Under the pieces are notes generated by a model. The model was not told the origin of the DNA. It saw only the letters and a program-made list of their open reading frames with translations, and did no database searches. Positions 21,796 through 33,742 of a stretch of 64,000 nucleotides of DNA are shown here, in pieces. How positions within the stretch are numbered: the first letter of the stretch is position 1; each line of letters begins with the position of its first letter. The translations under genes were made by a program, and so were the position numbers. Origin of the DNA: Sisyra terminalis (lineage: Eukaryota; Arthropoda; Insecta; Neuroptera; Sisyridae); NCBI GenBank assembly GCA_958496175.1, contig OY292277.1, positions 51,781,050 to 51,845,049 on the forward strand, in the 5' to 3' direction.

Positions 21796-23788
21796 TTGTC
21801 CTGGAACAGATTGGGAGAAAAACAGCATGATAGTTTATGGCTAAAATCCACTTTTATATGGTAAATGATTCCAATAACTATTTTTCGAACAAGTGATCCT
21901 TGTTGTATCGATTAACAATTAATTCATGTATGTAAGATTCAAATTGGTTTAAGTTGTCAATTGTGTATAATATTGTGAAATACTATACTTCATGTAAAAG
22001 TAGCCAATTAAGCTCATGTCTCTTTAAGCGACATCAATATCTGATAACTTTGCATTTTCTACTTTGTTTTTAAATTGACTCGCTAGTAAATCAGGTCATA
22101 ATGATAATTTAGCAACAAAGAGTACATTATGCGATATTAGAATTGAATTAACAAATTAATTAAGCATTAAATAAAAAACATAGTAGAAAAGGCAACTTTA
22201 GCAGCTATTGATGTTGCTTAAAGGAATATAAGTCACCAATTTAATCAATTATTTGAAATCTTGTAATTTTCGGGCAAATGTTTATAGCTCAACACTCACA
22301 ATAACAAAAAATGGCTAATTTATGACAAAGAAATGACAGTTGAAACAAATGACAACAATCAGTTAGTTGAAAATTGAGACAATTATTAGGTCTGAATGTG
22401 TTAACATTCTTTGTTCTCTGCCTTTGCCGCCATATATATATATTTACCTATTATTTTGACATTAAAAATAAAAATATTGTTTAAAATTGTATCAGGTTTT
22501 AGTTATCACAAACCATTAATTACTGATTTACTATTTTAGGCATTACTGGAATATGCTATGGCGGTGATTAAAAAAAATTTTTTTAAGGGTGTTATGAAGA
22601 TTCAATCGGGGACAAAAGATCTTAAAATAGAAATTCGGGAATAATTACGACGTGTAGCATACTATGAGACTAATAAAAAGGTCGATAATTGAAACATTGT
22701 ATATAGTTTTAGAGAAAAATCGAAAATTTCACTAAAAATTTTAAAGAAAATAAGAAAAACCAAAAATTAAAAAATTGTTTAACTAACTTTTGGGACTGAA
22801 CTTACTGGGACATAACTTTGGGAATGCCTTGATTTCATTTTTACAAATCAAAATATTATTATTTTGATGCCCATAAGCTATGAATGTAGAATTTTCTAAT
22901 ATGATTATATCATAAATATAACATTAATTTAGCATGTTTTTAAGACAATTATAACTAAAAAATAAAAAAATTAATAAATAATTTAACATTATATAAAATA
23001 ATAATTTATCAAGTAAATACCACATTTTTGGTTTGTTAATAATTTGTTTCTTCAAAACCATATAGTGAGTTCAAATAAACTTATGCAAAATTAGTTTTAT
23101 AAAGTTTAAACTATATATTTTTAAAGTTTGGGATACCTGGTAGTATTTTTTTGTAATAAAAATAAATTTAGTTTGTTCGATTCCCGAATAAGATTACATT
23201 TAAAATCATAGTATTTTTAAATTGTAAGAACATTTTAATGACTTAGTGAATTGATTTGAAATTTGTACAATTGCCTTAGCATTAAATGATTAGCATTTTA
23301 CTATACTGATAGTAGTTTGGTAGCATTTTGACATACCTTCATTACATCCTTAATTACGACAAATAAGTATAATTTCTTACGGGCGTACATTACTACACAT
23401 ACCGTTTATAAAGGTTTTATATAAAAATTTATGAAACAAAGTATAAAAAATTAATACTATAACTTTTAAATTCATTTAACTTAAAATATTTCATTTGAAA
23501 AATCTAACAAATTTCAAAAATCCTGACCAAAATTATTATGCAATCCCCATATCTTGCATCTCCAATATCGAATCGAACATCGACCATAAAAATTTAACGA
23601 CAAATCAATAAAATGAAAGGAATTTTGATACTAATCGAAACAAATTTACAGAAAAAAAATAATCGAAAAGCTGGTTTCAAGAGACTAAAGTCAGATCTTT
23701 ATTTGGCCAGGGCCGTTAAATTTATTTTTATTATACAAAAATCGTTACAACATAATAATAATAATACGTGAATTGACTTCTTGTGAAC
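21796..23788. other. AT-rich unique DNA, no gene seen
   Basis: It includes a short (AT)n run at about 22433-22442. On the - strand, an AATAAA (about 23698-23703) lies 90 bases downstream of the candidate frame at 23789. Confidence 0.4.
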
Positions 23789-23989
23789 TTACGATTGACT
23801 CATATTAAAAATATGAAAGGATTTTTTTTCTTTGATTTTAATTTCCCATTGCCTGGCAGTTTGACGAGAGTATAAATTTTCTTGAAAAGCCAAACGCATA
23901 TATATTATATTTCCAAGCGCAACACTTTCACGAGAAGATGCTAGACATTTCCATTTAGAGAAGAGAGTTTTTAATGGGTAGTTAATCAA
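23789..23989 (-). CDS. Candidate exon, unrecognised product
   Basis: The - strand frame is open from at least 23989 and includes KCLASSRESVALGNI and AFQENLYSRQTARQWEIK, ending FNMSQS. The TAA that closes it lies inside a perfect GTAAGT donor (23792-23787), so the frame either stops there or is spliced. A TAG acceptor at 23941 would give a 148-base exon. If it stops, the AATAAA about 90 bases on would serve as a poly(A) signal. I recognise no domain. Signals are visible; a real transcript is inference. Confidence 0.3.
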   Translation of the reverse strand: MINYPLKTLFSKWKCLASSRESVALGNIIYMRLAFQENLYSRQTARQWEIKIKEKKSFHIFNMSQS

Positions 23990-24214
23990 TTGTATTGGGA
24001 ACTATAAATGTCTTATTTTTGGTATGATGGTATTTGATTTTTTTTTTGGTGGTAAGTGTGATTTAATTATGGTTTGTTGGATGATGAATCTTTGATGGCA
24101 TTTTAATCTGATGGAACATTTAGACTAAATCAGATAAATCAGGGCTAATAAAGGAGTTGTGAGTGTCAAGGGACTCCAAGTCTTGTGCAAGGAATATTCG
24201 AACTTTAGCTTCAG
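23990..24214. other. Unique DNA, nothing recognised
   Basis: It separates two exon-like segments on opposite strands. No repeat seen. Confidence 0.3.
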
Positions 24215-24407
24215 TTCATAAACAAATATGTGAACCCGACCCGAACAGCCACGGTTGGTTCGATGGTTTCAAACTTTACCACATTTAACGAGACAAAGTC
24301 GAAGGTGGAATGGTTTCTTCCATGGTCCGGATATACTGTTGTAGACTGCAATGGCACTGAACTTATGTTGGTTATAAAAACAAATTTGCCGCCACCATTA
24401 TGGGTTT
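24215..24407 (+). CDS. Candidate internal exon (193 bases), unrecognised product
   Basis: It follows a TTAGCTTCAG acceptor (AG at 24213-24214) and ends at a GTATGT donor (24408). The frame starts FINKYVNPTRTATVGS, runs through NFTTFNETKSKVEWFLPW and GYTVVDCNGTELMLVIK, and ends PPPLWV without a stop. Three N-glycosylation sequons (NFT, NET, NGT) would suit an extracellular segment. GC content is clearly higher than the flanks, and amino-acid use is not skewed to Lys/Phe/Ile as in random frames here. The frame closes at a TAA soon after the donor. I do not recognise the family. A conserved non-coding element is the main alternative. Confidence 0.35.
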
Positions 24408-24836
24408 GTATGTGTATATTAATTATATAAGTGAAACAGGCCTGAAGGAGCGATAGTGGAGGGTGATGGGGACGGGTTAGCCCTTTGGGTATTTCTAAGG
24501 ATATTTATTATGCAGGAATATTGCATAATGTTTCCTACGAGTTAACCGCATAAAGTTATTCAATAATGAACACATATTATTATAATGTAGTATCTTAGGC
24601 AAACTTTATCAGACGCTTTGCTTTCATTAACAGAGCTTTATATATGTAAACAAACTTATTTGTGTAAACCAAGCTTTAAACAATCTTTACCTGCTTATCA
24701 CTCTTCATTTTGTAAATTACGAAACTTTGCTGAATAATCTTTAGGGAACAACAAAAATAATGTCTTATTAATTAATCGAAAGTTTTTTTTTTAATTGAAA
24801 TAATTGAGATATTTTTGTCCACTTAAATATACTTTA
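24408..24836. other. Unique DNA, nothing recognised
   Basis: It is GC-richer up to about 24490, then AT-rich. No feature is supported. Confidence 0.35.
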
Positions 24837-25964
24837 CCAGTAGTTGCCCGTTGCATTCGCAACTAAAAGTTTTATCTCAATAAAATGTTTAATATGAGAT
24901 AATGTAGAGTTAATCAACAATCGAAATTTTAAATTTAATAACCAAAATGTTGTTAATATTAAAAAAGTTAATCTAAAATTATATTAAGAACTATTTTATT
25001 ATATCATTTTAATAACAACATTTTAAATAACGTCATTTCACTAAATTAGTATGAAATTTTAATACTTACGTAGTACTTATACCAAATTGGCGATTTTAAA
25101 TTTTGGTTCATTTTTCAACAATCAAACTTTTTCAAATCTATTTTTTTAATAAACCAATGGTTGTGATCTAGAGTAATTATATATTCGGCTGAAAAGCATT
25201 AAGGTAGCAATTTTTTGTCATATATTTTACTGTCAATTCAAATATAAAATCTTCGAAACTAACTTATTTCGGTAATTAGAACAATTTGAAAAGCAATTAT
25301 TGTTATTGAAAATAAATAAAATATTCGAATTTACATCCATGCTTTCCAGCTTTTTCCAACAATTTTGTTTGTACAACGTCCAAATGTCTGAAATCGAATT
25401 CTTTTTAGTCATGAAAATCAAAATAAAGAAGGACATTTTTTTTTCGTTTTACATTGTATTTTCAAATAAAAGTGCACATTTGTGTCGATGAACTTTGGAA
25501 AGTTTTTCCTCCTACGATGCAGATATATAATAAGAAAGGGTTTTTGAAATTTTTTCCCCTAAAACAGTGAAAAACGGTAGCAAAGTTTAAAGGGATAACG
25601 TTTTATATACAATCAAAATTTCAAATTTAAAAATCAATCAAAGTCCGTTAAAAGCGAAATATTATTACTGTTTAATATAAAACAAAGTTGATTTATTATT
25701 AGAAAGAAAAACTTAGGGTCTATTTAAAAATTTGAACTCTGATAAGTAGATATATCTGAAAAGGTTAAGTTATAAGTGAGTATTATGTTTTTGGCTTTCA
25801 CATATTGTAAACCTGAGAATCCGAAGTACGTATTCACAAATAAATACATTAGTGAGTGAGTACGCATACCAACGTTTTTAATGCGTAAGTGGGGATAACA
25901 GAACGCATGCGCAAAGCCCATTCTGCACGGACGCACGGCAAGATAGTCAATTTATATATAAGAT
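24837..25964 (+). mobile_element. 1.1 kb dispersed repeat, copy 2
   Basis: It begins CCAGTAGTTGCCCGTTGCAT and ends GCATGCGCAAAGCCCATTCT, GCACGGACGCACGG and TTTATATATAAGAT. It is collinear with 17397-18531. The TTTATATATA tail is shared with the right end of the 3997-6592 repeat. It contains no intact protein; open stretches on either strand here are not preserved in the other copy. Confidence 0.8.
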
Positions 25965-26130
25965 GTGCTTTTAACATACTTAAAAGAGTATTTTTTCTTA
26001 TATATTTTCATGTAATTCATTGTAATTTTCCAGTTATATGTACAGATGCTTTACATCTCTATAGACTGTAACTGGAAGTTAAACAAATAAATAAAAAAAA
26101 TTATCGAACTATATTCTTTTGTTAAATATT
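25965..26130. other. Spacer between two mobile elements
   Basis: No feature seen. Confidence 0.4.
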
Positions 26131-27027
26131 TTAAGGGGGTATTCTGGTCTAGAAGTTTGAATTTTAGGCATATTTTTCAAGTATGATAAAAAAAAATGAA
26201 AAACATTTTTAGTATCCATTTTTTTATATAATTTTTATTAACATTTTGAGAATATAAAAAAAATAACTAGAAAAAAAAATTCGCCGAGATACAGGCCAGT
26301 GGAGGGGGCGCTTCAAAAAAAAAAACGGTGCGTCCTGGTTAACATGATTTAAACCCTTGTAGAGATCTAAAACAAAAAAATCAAACAAATTTTTCATTAA
26401 CAAAGATGTCGCTATCGGGTTGACCATTTTCCAAAAAAAATAAATAAAATAATAACAAAATGGCGTCGACTTGGAAAAAATATTTTTTCACCCGATTTTT
26501 TCGACCCTTCCGAAATTTTTGAAAATATTTAAAATTATTTTTTTTTTAAATCCAAGGCAGACGCAATGGAGAAATGTAGAAACAAGATATATACCAAATT
26601 TCGAAGAAATCGGTTCAGTTTTGTTGAAATATCATGTCAACTACCTCAAAGAAGTAGTTTCGAGAAAAATGCGTTTAAAGTTTAGGAATCACCTCTAATG
26701 GAATAACTCTGAAAATAATATGTAATACTCATTTTGCATCAATCGGCGATCCCAGATCCATACATTGGGCCTTTCTCCTTCTAATAATTCAGGTCTTGAG
26801 AAGTTTTTTCAGCTAATCGAGCTGTTCTACCTTTTTTTGAAACAGCAGAAGCTCGTAGTTCAGAGCGGTCAATTCTAGTTTTATTTGTATTTAAATCGGC
26901 TGTATCTCCGAAAATAATTTGAAATTTAAAAAATCCTTTTAGGATCATATTTTTGAATGTCTAAACTTTCAAAATATTAAAAAAAATATCGATTTTTTCA
27001 AATTTCTAGACCAGAATACCCCCTTAA
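26131..27027. mobile_element. TTAA-flanked MITE (piggyBac-like target), about 0.9 kb
   Basis: TTAAGGGGGTATTCTGGTCT at the left is mirrored by CCAGAATACCCCCTTAA at the right. TTAA at both edges is the target duplication typical of piggyBac, though the terminal sequence is not the classic piggyBac start. The interior (AAATCGGTTCAGTTTTGTTG, CGGCTGTATCTCCGAAAATA) has no transposase. The short open frame at 26471-26698 is not a recognisable protein. A diverged relative is at 32450-32826. Confidence 0.75.
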
Positions 27028-28079
27028 GACCAATTTCCAAAAGAAAAACTCTAACAATAAATAAAACTTTAAGCTCAAATTTCATTCACATTTGTATTGG
27101 AAATAAAAAGACTTTAGGCAATCATTTGCTTTTGGTAACACCAAACATCGTTTTTTTCGAAATCATAATTGTCATATCCTGCAATTTATTACAGTTTTTC
27201 TTAATTAGAATGGGAATGATATCATATCTGAAATTCAGTTCGAATCTCTAGCCGTGTATTGATTTTAATTAATATCGCATCTAATAATAACATTAGCCGC
27301 ATAATGGACCGAAAAATGAATATGTTTTTGGGCCAAAATATGCAAATGAACTCAATTTTCAAACAAGACGAACGGCTTTGCCCATCTATTGATAGGTTTT
27401 ATGTTCGAGTTTCATTAATTTATGCGTAACAAGTCATTTAACTGTAAACGCAGTTATTTTGGTTAATAGAAAATGAATATTGATGAAAATTGCTATATGA
27501 TTGCGCTATGGAGTTTTGTTCACGGGCATGCATTTTATATAATTTTATATTTATCTACAGCGACGACGTTAATCATTTCCGTGCTTCAAAAATTAATTTA
27601 ATAGACATGCCACACTTCATTATGTCGTTCCTCTTTCCAAAATTGGAATCTCCCATATGTATGTTAATGTAGAAAATTGTTATTATCGATGTTAAATACC
27701 ACATTCTTGTTGTACTCTTTTTATTATTATTATTGTTGGTAAAACGATGTATCGATTAGGCAAATTGGAAAGAAAAAACATTATTCGGGTTTGAATTGAT
27801 GAGACAGAAGCTTGTAAAAGGTTGTGGTAATAAGTTTAATTTATTTTGTGGTCCGTTTTCTGCTTATAATGTGCTCACATGTAGGTGTAAAGAAATTTTT
27901 AAGGAAAACATTATTTTAAATGTTGATTCTATACCTTTTATAGACTCAAAAATGAATTTTTCATGGCCTATACAATGGCTTTTGGCCATAAATTTCCTTT
28001 ATTTATCTAAACTTGTTACCATGTTTTTTTTTTTCAAATTTATCGAAACACGAAAAGTAAAACTTTGTCACAATTTTCT
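27028..28079. other. Unique DNA with an enhancer-like island
   Basis: About 27290-27480 is non-repetitive and GC-richer, with ATGCAAAT-like, TTTATG and TTAAT homeodomain-type cores. The + strand frame at 27796-28125 is open for 109 codons and Cys/Phe-rich (LFCGPFSAYNVLTCRC). It lacks splice or homology support, so I do not call a gene. Confidence 0.3.
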
Positions 28080-30325
28080 TGAAATATCTCAATCAAAGAC
28101 TGCTTCCTTAATTTATAAGCTTTGATTTGAAATTAAAATTTGAAATAGTTTTAATATTTTCTTATTCTAGGAAATTCTAGAAAAACTTTTGGTACGTATA
28201 TTACCAGACCTAGGAAGGAACCAAAGATCCTCCAAAAGTTAATTGGTTACATACTGTGGTCTTTTTTTTTTTCGAATTTTATTCAGGTACGATTTTTTTA
28301 GAATCCACGTCTAGAAAAGTTGGATTTAGTTCAGCTTTTTCTGATTTACAATAGTAACTTCCATACCATACAATAAAATGGGAAATTGTGGCTTTAGGAA
28401 ATTAAAAAATCAATGAAATATAAACTATAGGTACAGTAGGGTGTTCGTTATTTCCCAAATTGTATTTTTTTACAGCGATCACCCCCTAAATTTTTAGTTA
28501 AAGATACAAAAAAAAATATCCGATACAATTAAGCTCTTAATTTCATGATTAAACCGTGCCGGAATCATGTTACTTTTACCATTTAAATAACATGGGATTA
28601 TTTGACTTTTTTACTTTTTTCTTTTAATTTTTTTTTCTCAGAAACAAATAAATAAACAGATTTAAGATTAAATTATTCTGACGTAAAATTTAACGCTCTT
28701 CAAAAAAGGTATCGTATAAATTTTCGATTAAATCACTCCATCAAAAGTTATTCAACATTAAACTTGTGCCTAATATATATCTTGCAATATTTTCAACTTT
28801 TTGCTCACTTTTACTTTTTTAAACTATAAAATCTTTGGAAGAGAAGATAAAAATTATTATCATTAGAGCGCCAGTGATTATTTGTGTTAATTTTATGGCT
28901 TGAATTGAAAATTGAACAAAAAATAATTTTTTGACAATTAAAGCCGGTGACATTAGATCCGAATTCGCTTTAGTCGCAAATTCAATTTATCCAGGATAAA
29001 TGTTCATACTTTAATCAATATTTTGTACCTAAGAAGTGAATTTCATACTACTTAATGAGACTATCGACAAAAGTTCAATTAAAATTCGAATTTTTACCAT
29101 TTCAACTGACGTTATCTATAAGAAATTGCTTAGAACTTGTAGTTAACAAATTAAATGTTGAATAAATTACAAAACACAAATTAAACAAATTAATTCACGT
29201 TAAATGTTGAATAACTTTTAATGGAGTGATTTAACCGAAAATTCATAAGAAACTTTTTTTGTAGAAAGTTAATTTTTACGTCAGAACAATTTAATTTTAA
29301 ATCTTTTCATTCATTTGTTTCTGAAAAAAAAAAATAAAAGTAAAAAGTCAAATAATCCCATGTTATTTAAATGGTAAAAGTAACATGATTCCGGCACGGT
29401 TTAATCAAGAAATTAAGAGCTTAATTGTATCGAATATTTTTTTTTATATCTTAAACTAAAAATTCAGTGGGTGATTGCTGTAAAAAAATCAATTTGGGAA
29501 ATAACGGACACCCTACTATACAGTTTAAAGCACTGTAAGAAAAAAGAAGATATTTCAGAGTAATGCCAATTGTTTCTGTAGTAATGGTAGCAATTCAAAG
29601 GTAGAGATTAAAGAGGATGAACAATTATGAAAATACAATTTTCTTGAAATATCTCAATCATAGAATGTTTCCTAAGACAATAAGCTTTGATTAGAAGTTA
29701 TAATTTGAAATAGTTTTTAATATTTTCTTTTTCCAGGAAAATCGAGAAATACTTTTGGTACGAAGTAATAAGGTTTCGTCACCACAAATGGCTATTCCAG
29801 ATCTAGGAAGGAACCAAAGATCCTTCAAAAGTTAATTGGTTACATACTGTAGACTATTTTTATTTGGAAATATATTCAGGTATGATTTTTTAAAATCCAA
29901 TTCTAAAGGAGAAAAACTTTTGGTACGAAGTAATAAAATTTCATCACCACAAATGGCTAAAAATGGCAATTTTATTTTGGGTGACATCACCAGATCTAGG
30001 AATGAACCAAATATCCTTCAAAAGTCAAGTGGTTACTCATTATAGTACTTTTTTATTTGGAATTATATCCAGGTACGATTTTTTAGAATCCACTTCTAAA
30101 AAAGTTGTATTTAGTTCAGCTTTCTCTGATTTACAATAGTAACTTCTATACCATACAATAAAATGGGAAAATGTGGATTTAGGAAATTAAAAAATCAACG
30201 AAATATAACTATACAGTATAATGCACTTTAAGAAAAAAGAAGATATTTCAGAGTAATGCCAATTATTTCTGTAGTAAAGGTAGTAATTCAAAGGTTGAGA
30301 TTAAAGAAGATGAAGACTTAAAGTT
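28080..30325 (+). repeat. Tandem repeat array, two full units and a partial internal one
   Basis: GAAATATCTCAATCA (28080 and 29646), ACTTTTGGTACGAAGTAATA (29749 and 29917), GGAACCAAAGATCCT-like runs, CTGATTTACAATAGTAACTT (28348 and 30127) and AAGAAGATATTTCAGAGTAA (29545 and 30238) recur in order. Removing the MITE at 28435-29517 leaves a first unit of roughly 0.48 kb. The third block starts only about 168 bases after the second, showing an internal duplication. No protein is recognised. Confidence 0.8.
28435..29517. mobile_element. Palindromic MITE (1.08 kb), subfamily C
   Basis: The ends AGTAGGGTGTTCGTTATTTC and GAAATAACGGACACCCTACT are inverted repeats, and the complementarity continues inward through AAGCTCTTAATT, CCGTGCCGGAATCATGTTAC and CATTTAAATAACATGGGATT. 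The element is close to one complete palindrome. It sits inside the first unit of the tandem repeat, and the sister unit at about 30203 shows the empty site. The inner phrase TCAAAAGTTATTCAA preceded by AAAAAAGGT is shared with the palindromes at 42439 and 48745. Confidence 0.85.
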
Positions 30326-32449
30326 ACATTTAATTTTGTTTAAAATACGAAGTTAGTACCTTTATCATAAATTTCGTTAAACTTAATTTTCAAACCTGTT
30401 CATCTTTATCACATATTTTTTCTTACGAATTAATTGGTATTTTTTCTTCTTCTAAATTTGATCTTTACTTGCATTCTTTATATCAGATCCGATGTCTGCA
30501 ATCTATTTGGAAAGTACACTTGTCTCAGTCTTGATCTATTTTAAATTTTAACTTTCTCCGATCAAAGAAAAAAAAATAAAAAAAAGTTCTCTGACATCTT
30601 TCAATCACTTTTCGATTCAACTCTATTGACTTCCAAAGATCAACACATCGATTCCAACATGTACATTTACAATACACATTTTTCTCTATTGTCATGTTTC
30701 ACCAAAAACCTTTCAACCTCTTTTTCTCTCTCCATTAAAAAAAAAAAAAAAAAAAAAAAACGTTTTCAATAAGACATCACTTAACAGCGATGAACAATTG
30801 TCAAGAAATATGCATCAAATCGATACCGTACAAGACTTTCTACTTAAAACATCCCCATCGCGGCCGATTTTCTTTTTTTAACATTAACAAATGCGTTGAA
30901 GTATTTTATCGATATCGACTCGAAAACAATTCAATTTAGTTTCAATTATTAATAATTCGTCTGGTTTTTATAATGATAATTAAAAATCGATAAAATGGAA
31001 CAATAAATTCAAATGATTTTATGGTAATCAAAAGTGTAATTAAATTGTTTAGGCATGTGAATGAGTTTGTGGTTGTATGAAATATGACTTTCTGGTTCCA
31101 ATTTCGATTTGGTTATTTAATAATTTTTTTATGTGAAATTTATGACTAATTTGTATTAAGTAATATGTACCAGCTTTCATTTATTCAACAAACTAACAAA
31201 ATATATTCAAGAAAATTAAATGTCGCCAATGTAAAATCAGAGAGAGTTTATTGTAATATAATTTTGTATTATATTATATTAATAAAACAGATAAAGTTAA
31301 ACTTCAATCATTAAATTTAAGATATCCCACACGTATTCGTCGTTACTTCCTTAGAAAATATTAAAACTGAAACTGTTTCATACACCTTTTCTCATATAAA
31401 ACGTTTATTCATTTTCAGCAATCGTTAAAACGATTCAATTTAAATATAATATCTATAATATGTACGAAACATTAAATACCAAGAATCCCATAAAATATAC
31501 TTTGTAATACAGAAAAGTATATGAGACGTAACAAGAATTTAATTGTGTCCAATATAATAAATTTTTAATAAAAGTCAATTTATGAATAGAAAATATCATA
31601 AATCATTCCTCTTGAACTTGAGATATAATATTTTATATTTAGTTGTAGTAGTGATGCAGTCGTTGGATCAGGTAAACGAACGTTGAGGAAACCAGTACGT
31701 TTTCTTGTGGCGAAGATAAAATGAAGAAGAAAAGTTTCTTTTTAATGAATCGGGGAATGTTCAAATTATTAATTGTTGTCTGTATAAAATTGTAATAAAT
31801 TAGATTTATTGCCATATTGCATGTTATTTTATTTAAGAGTGAATTGCTGGAGACTTTTGATTGTATTTTTTGATAACAGTGGACGGAAAGGGTTGCAGCT
31901 CTAGCTATTAGGAATGGCTTTAGAGAAAAATTTATTATGATCGAGTAAATTTTTGCTCTATTTACTTGTGAAACGTGTTAATCGACTTTTAAAGTTCAAA
32001 ATTGAACATCATATCCTGATATTTTTTAAATTTAAAACACGTTTTATACATATGCTTAAGTTACAAATAATTTAACTTACGGATTAAAGAGATTGAAAAA
32101 AAATTTAGGACAAAAATGTACAATTGTCCAAAACAGGAAGTAAAAAAAAAACATAATAAGGTACAAGGGCGAAGTTTGAAAAGTCTCAATTCTGTAACCT
32201 TAGGTTTTTTGCGATCCCTGGGTCACTAATTCTTCTTTTGACACCCGAAAAGCCAAGCAAATTTCCGCAACTGGGAACAAAATGTTCTTCCATTAGTTAA
32301 GTACAGAGATCGAATATCCCCAGTTTCTTCAATCGTTATATAGAAAGAGGATTGCATTCCAATAAAAAGAGAAATAAAGTCTAGTCGACCGAATATTCTT
32401 TATGTATTCCTCTATGGAATAAAATATTAAAAACTCAGAAATTATCATT
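30326..32449. other. AT-rich unique DNA with a poly(A) tract
   Basis: There is a run of about 24 A at 30737-30760 and CT-rich runs before it. I see no gene, transposon end or RNA in this 2.1 kb. Confidence 0.45.
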
Positions 32450-32826
32450 TTTAATATTATTTAAAAAATCGGGAAAGATATGAAATAAGTGGAAAAATCG
32501 ACCTCAATTTTCGAGTAGCCCCCATTTTTTAAATTTTTTTTTTTTCACTTTTTCTGGTTCATAAGATACTGGCATTTATACTGATCAAAAATTATTCTTA
32601 ATTTTACTTTTAGGTGACCAAAAGGATAGATATCATGACGACCAGGACACGGCCTTTTTTTTGTCCTCTCTACTTCAGCAACTGAAATTTTAAAACTTTT
32701 TTATATACTTATGAAATATGAATAAATAGGCCATAAAAATGAATAACAAATATATCAATTGCTTTTTTTTATGAATCCTCAAAAAACACTCGAAATTCGG
32801 GCTTCCAAATTAGAATACCCCTTTAA
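32450..32826 (-). mobile_element. Diverged, truncated relative of the TTAA MITE at 26131
   Basis: The right end CCAAATTAGAATACCCCTTT corresponds to the inverted CCAGAATACCCCCTTAA terminus. The internal CGACCAGGACACGGCC corresponds to GGTGCGTCCTGGTTAACATG of the 26131 element in opposite orientation. The other end is not clear. Confidence 0.5.
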
Positions 32827-32929
32827 AAATAATAGGTAGTTAAGTTTTGAAAAAAAATTCTTATCATTTTTTTTACTGTGCTTTTGGTGTTGCTTCACAA
32901 AAACCATGGTTTAAAATCCAAGTTTTATG

Positions 32930-33255
32930 GCTTTTTTCATCGCTAATTTTGTGAACCCAAATCCTAGTTTTGGACCCACGGTAACTCTTTTCTTCGACAA
33001 GCAATAATATATAATTTTATGTTCCTTATTTTTCCTTTATTGCCCGGTACCCAAACAATTGTAACTTTGTTATTGGTGACCAAATTAGTAAGGAAACTTA
33101 GCACTTCCGTTGAAGTTTCAAGCTTACCTTTGGCCTTATTTAGTAGCTCATTGGCCGTCAAAAAGTATATAAATAATGCTATTAAAAAAGCTATTAAATG
33201 CTTTTTAAATCATATTTTTAAACTTGAGAAAACTTTTTTCCTGGGTAATAATTAA
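32930..33255 (-). pseudogene. RNase H domain remnant of a non-LTR retrotransposon
   Basis: The - strand frame contains ELLNKAKGKLETSTEVLSFL, TNLVTNNKVTIVWVPGNKGK and IRNIKL. This matches the end of LINE RNase H domains, which typically read L..L...N.VTLVWVPGH.GI.GNE.AD. The conserved His of VPGH has become Asn and the GNE.AD box has decayed to RNIKLY. The preceding RT is not found next to it, so this is a fragment. Having RNase H separates it from the Jockey-type copies in the window. Confidence 0.7.
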
Positions 33256-33320
33256 AATCAAAAATTTCATTATTTTAAAGAGTAGTATGCCATTTTTAAG
33301 CCACAATCTGACGACCATTG
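33256..33320. other. Spacer
   Basis: No feature seen. Confidence 0.4.
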
Positions 33321-33563
33321 GTCTAGTTCAGCGGTTCCTAACCTTTATTAGCCGCAGGCCCCCAAGGAAATCAAGCATAACGCCAAGGACCCCTGAGTGA
33401 AAAAAAAGTGCAATTTTCGGACAGTATTATATTTTAGTATTCCTTCATTAAATCAAAAAAACTAAACACAAACTTTTTCAAATGGGACCGCGGACCTACA
33501 AAACATAGGCTCGCGGACCCCCAGGAGTCCGCGGACCACAGGTTAGGAAACAATGGTCTAGTT
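33321..33563. mobile_element. hAT-type MITE with perfect 8-bp target duplication
   Basis: The element spans 33329-33555 (227 bp). It begins CAGCGGTTCCTAACCTTTAT and ends ACAGGTTAGGAAACAATG, diverged inverted ends of the CAG(T/C)GGTTCC hAT type. Perfect GTCTAGTT copies flank it (33321-33328 and 33556-33563). The interior is GC-rich (CCGCAGGCCCCCAAGG, CGGACCCCCAGGAGTCCGCG) and has no transposase. Confidence 0.92.
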
Positions 33564-33742
33564 GAAATTGGGTACCAAATAAAATTCTGTAGAAGAAAAT
33601 TACCAAATCAATTACTCAATTAAGTTTGAAAAGAATTTTCGTCAGCACTTTGAATAACATTTTGGTTAAATTCTTATTTTTTTAAGTTTACCAAAAAGTA
33701 CCCCTTAAAAATGTATTTAAACTTAAAAGTTTGAGGGTGAAA
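33564..33742. other. Spacer, nothing recognised
   Basis: AT-rich sequence between two mobile elements. Confidence 0.4.

Noticed and set aside
23176..23192. GTTCGATTCCCG, a tRNA B-box-like word
   Set aside because: No A box, acceptor stem or cloverleaf can be built around it.
26471..26698. 75-codon frame inside the TTAA MITE as a transposase
   Set aside because: It has no piggyBac or other transposase motifs and is short.
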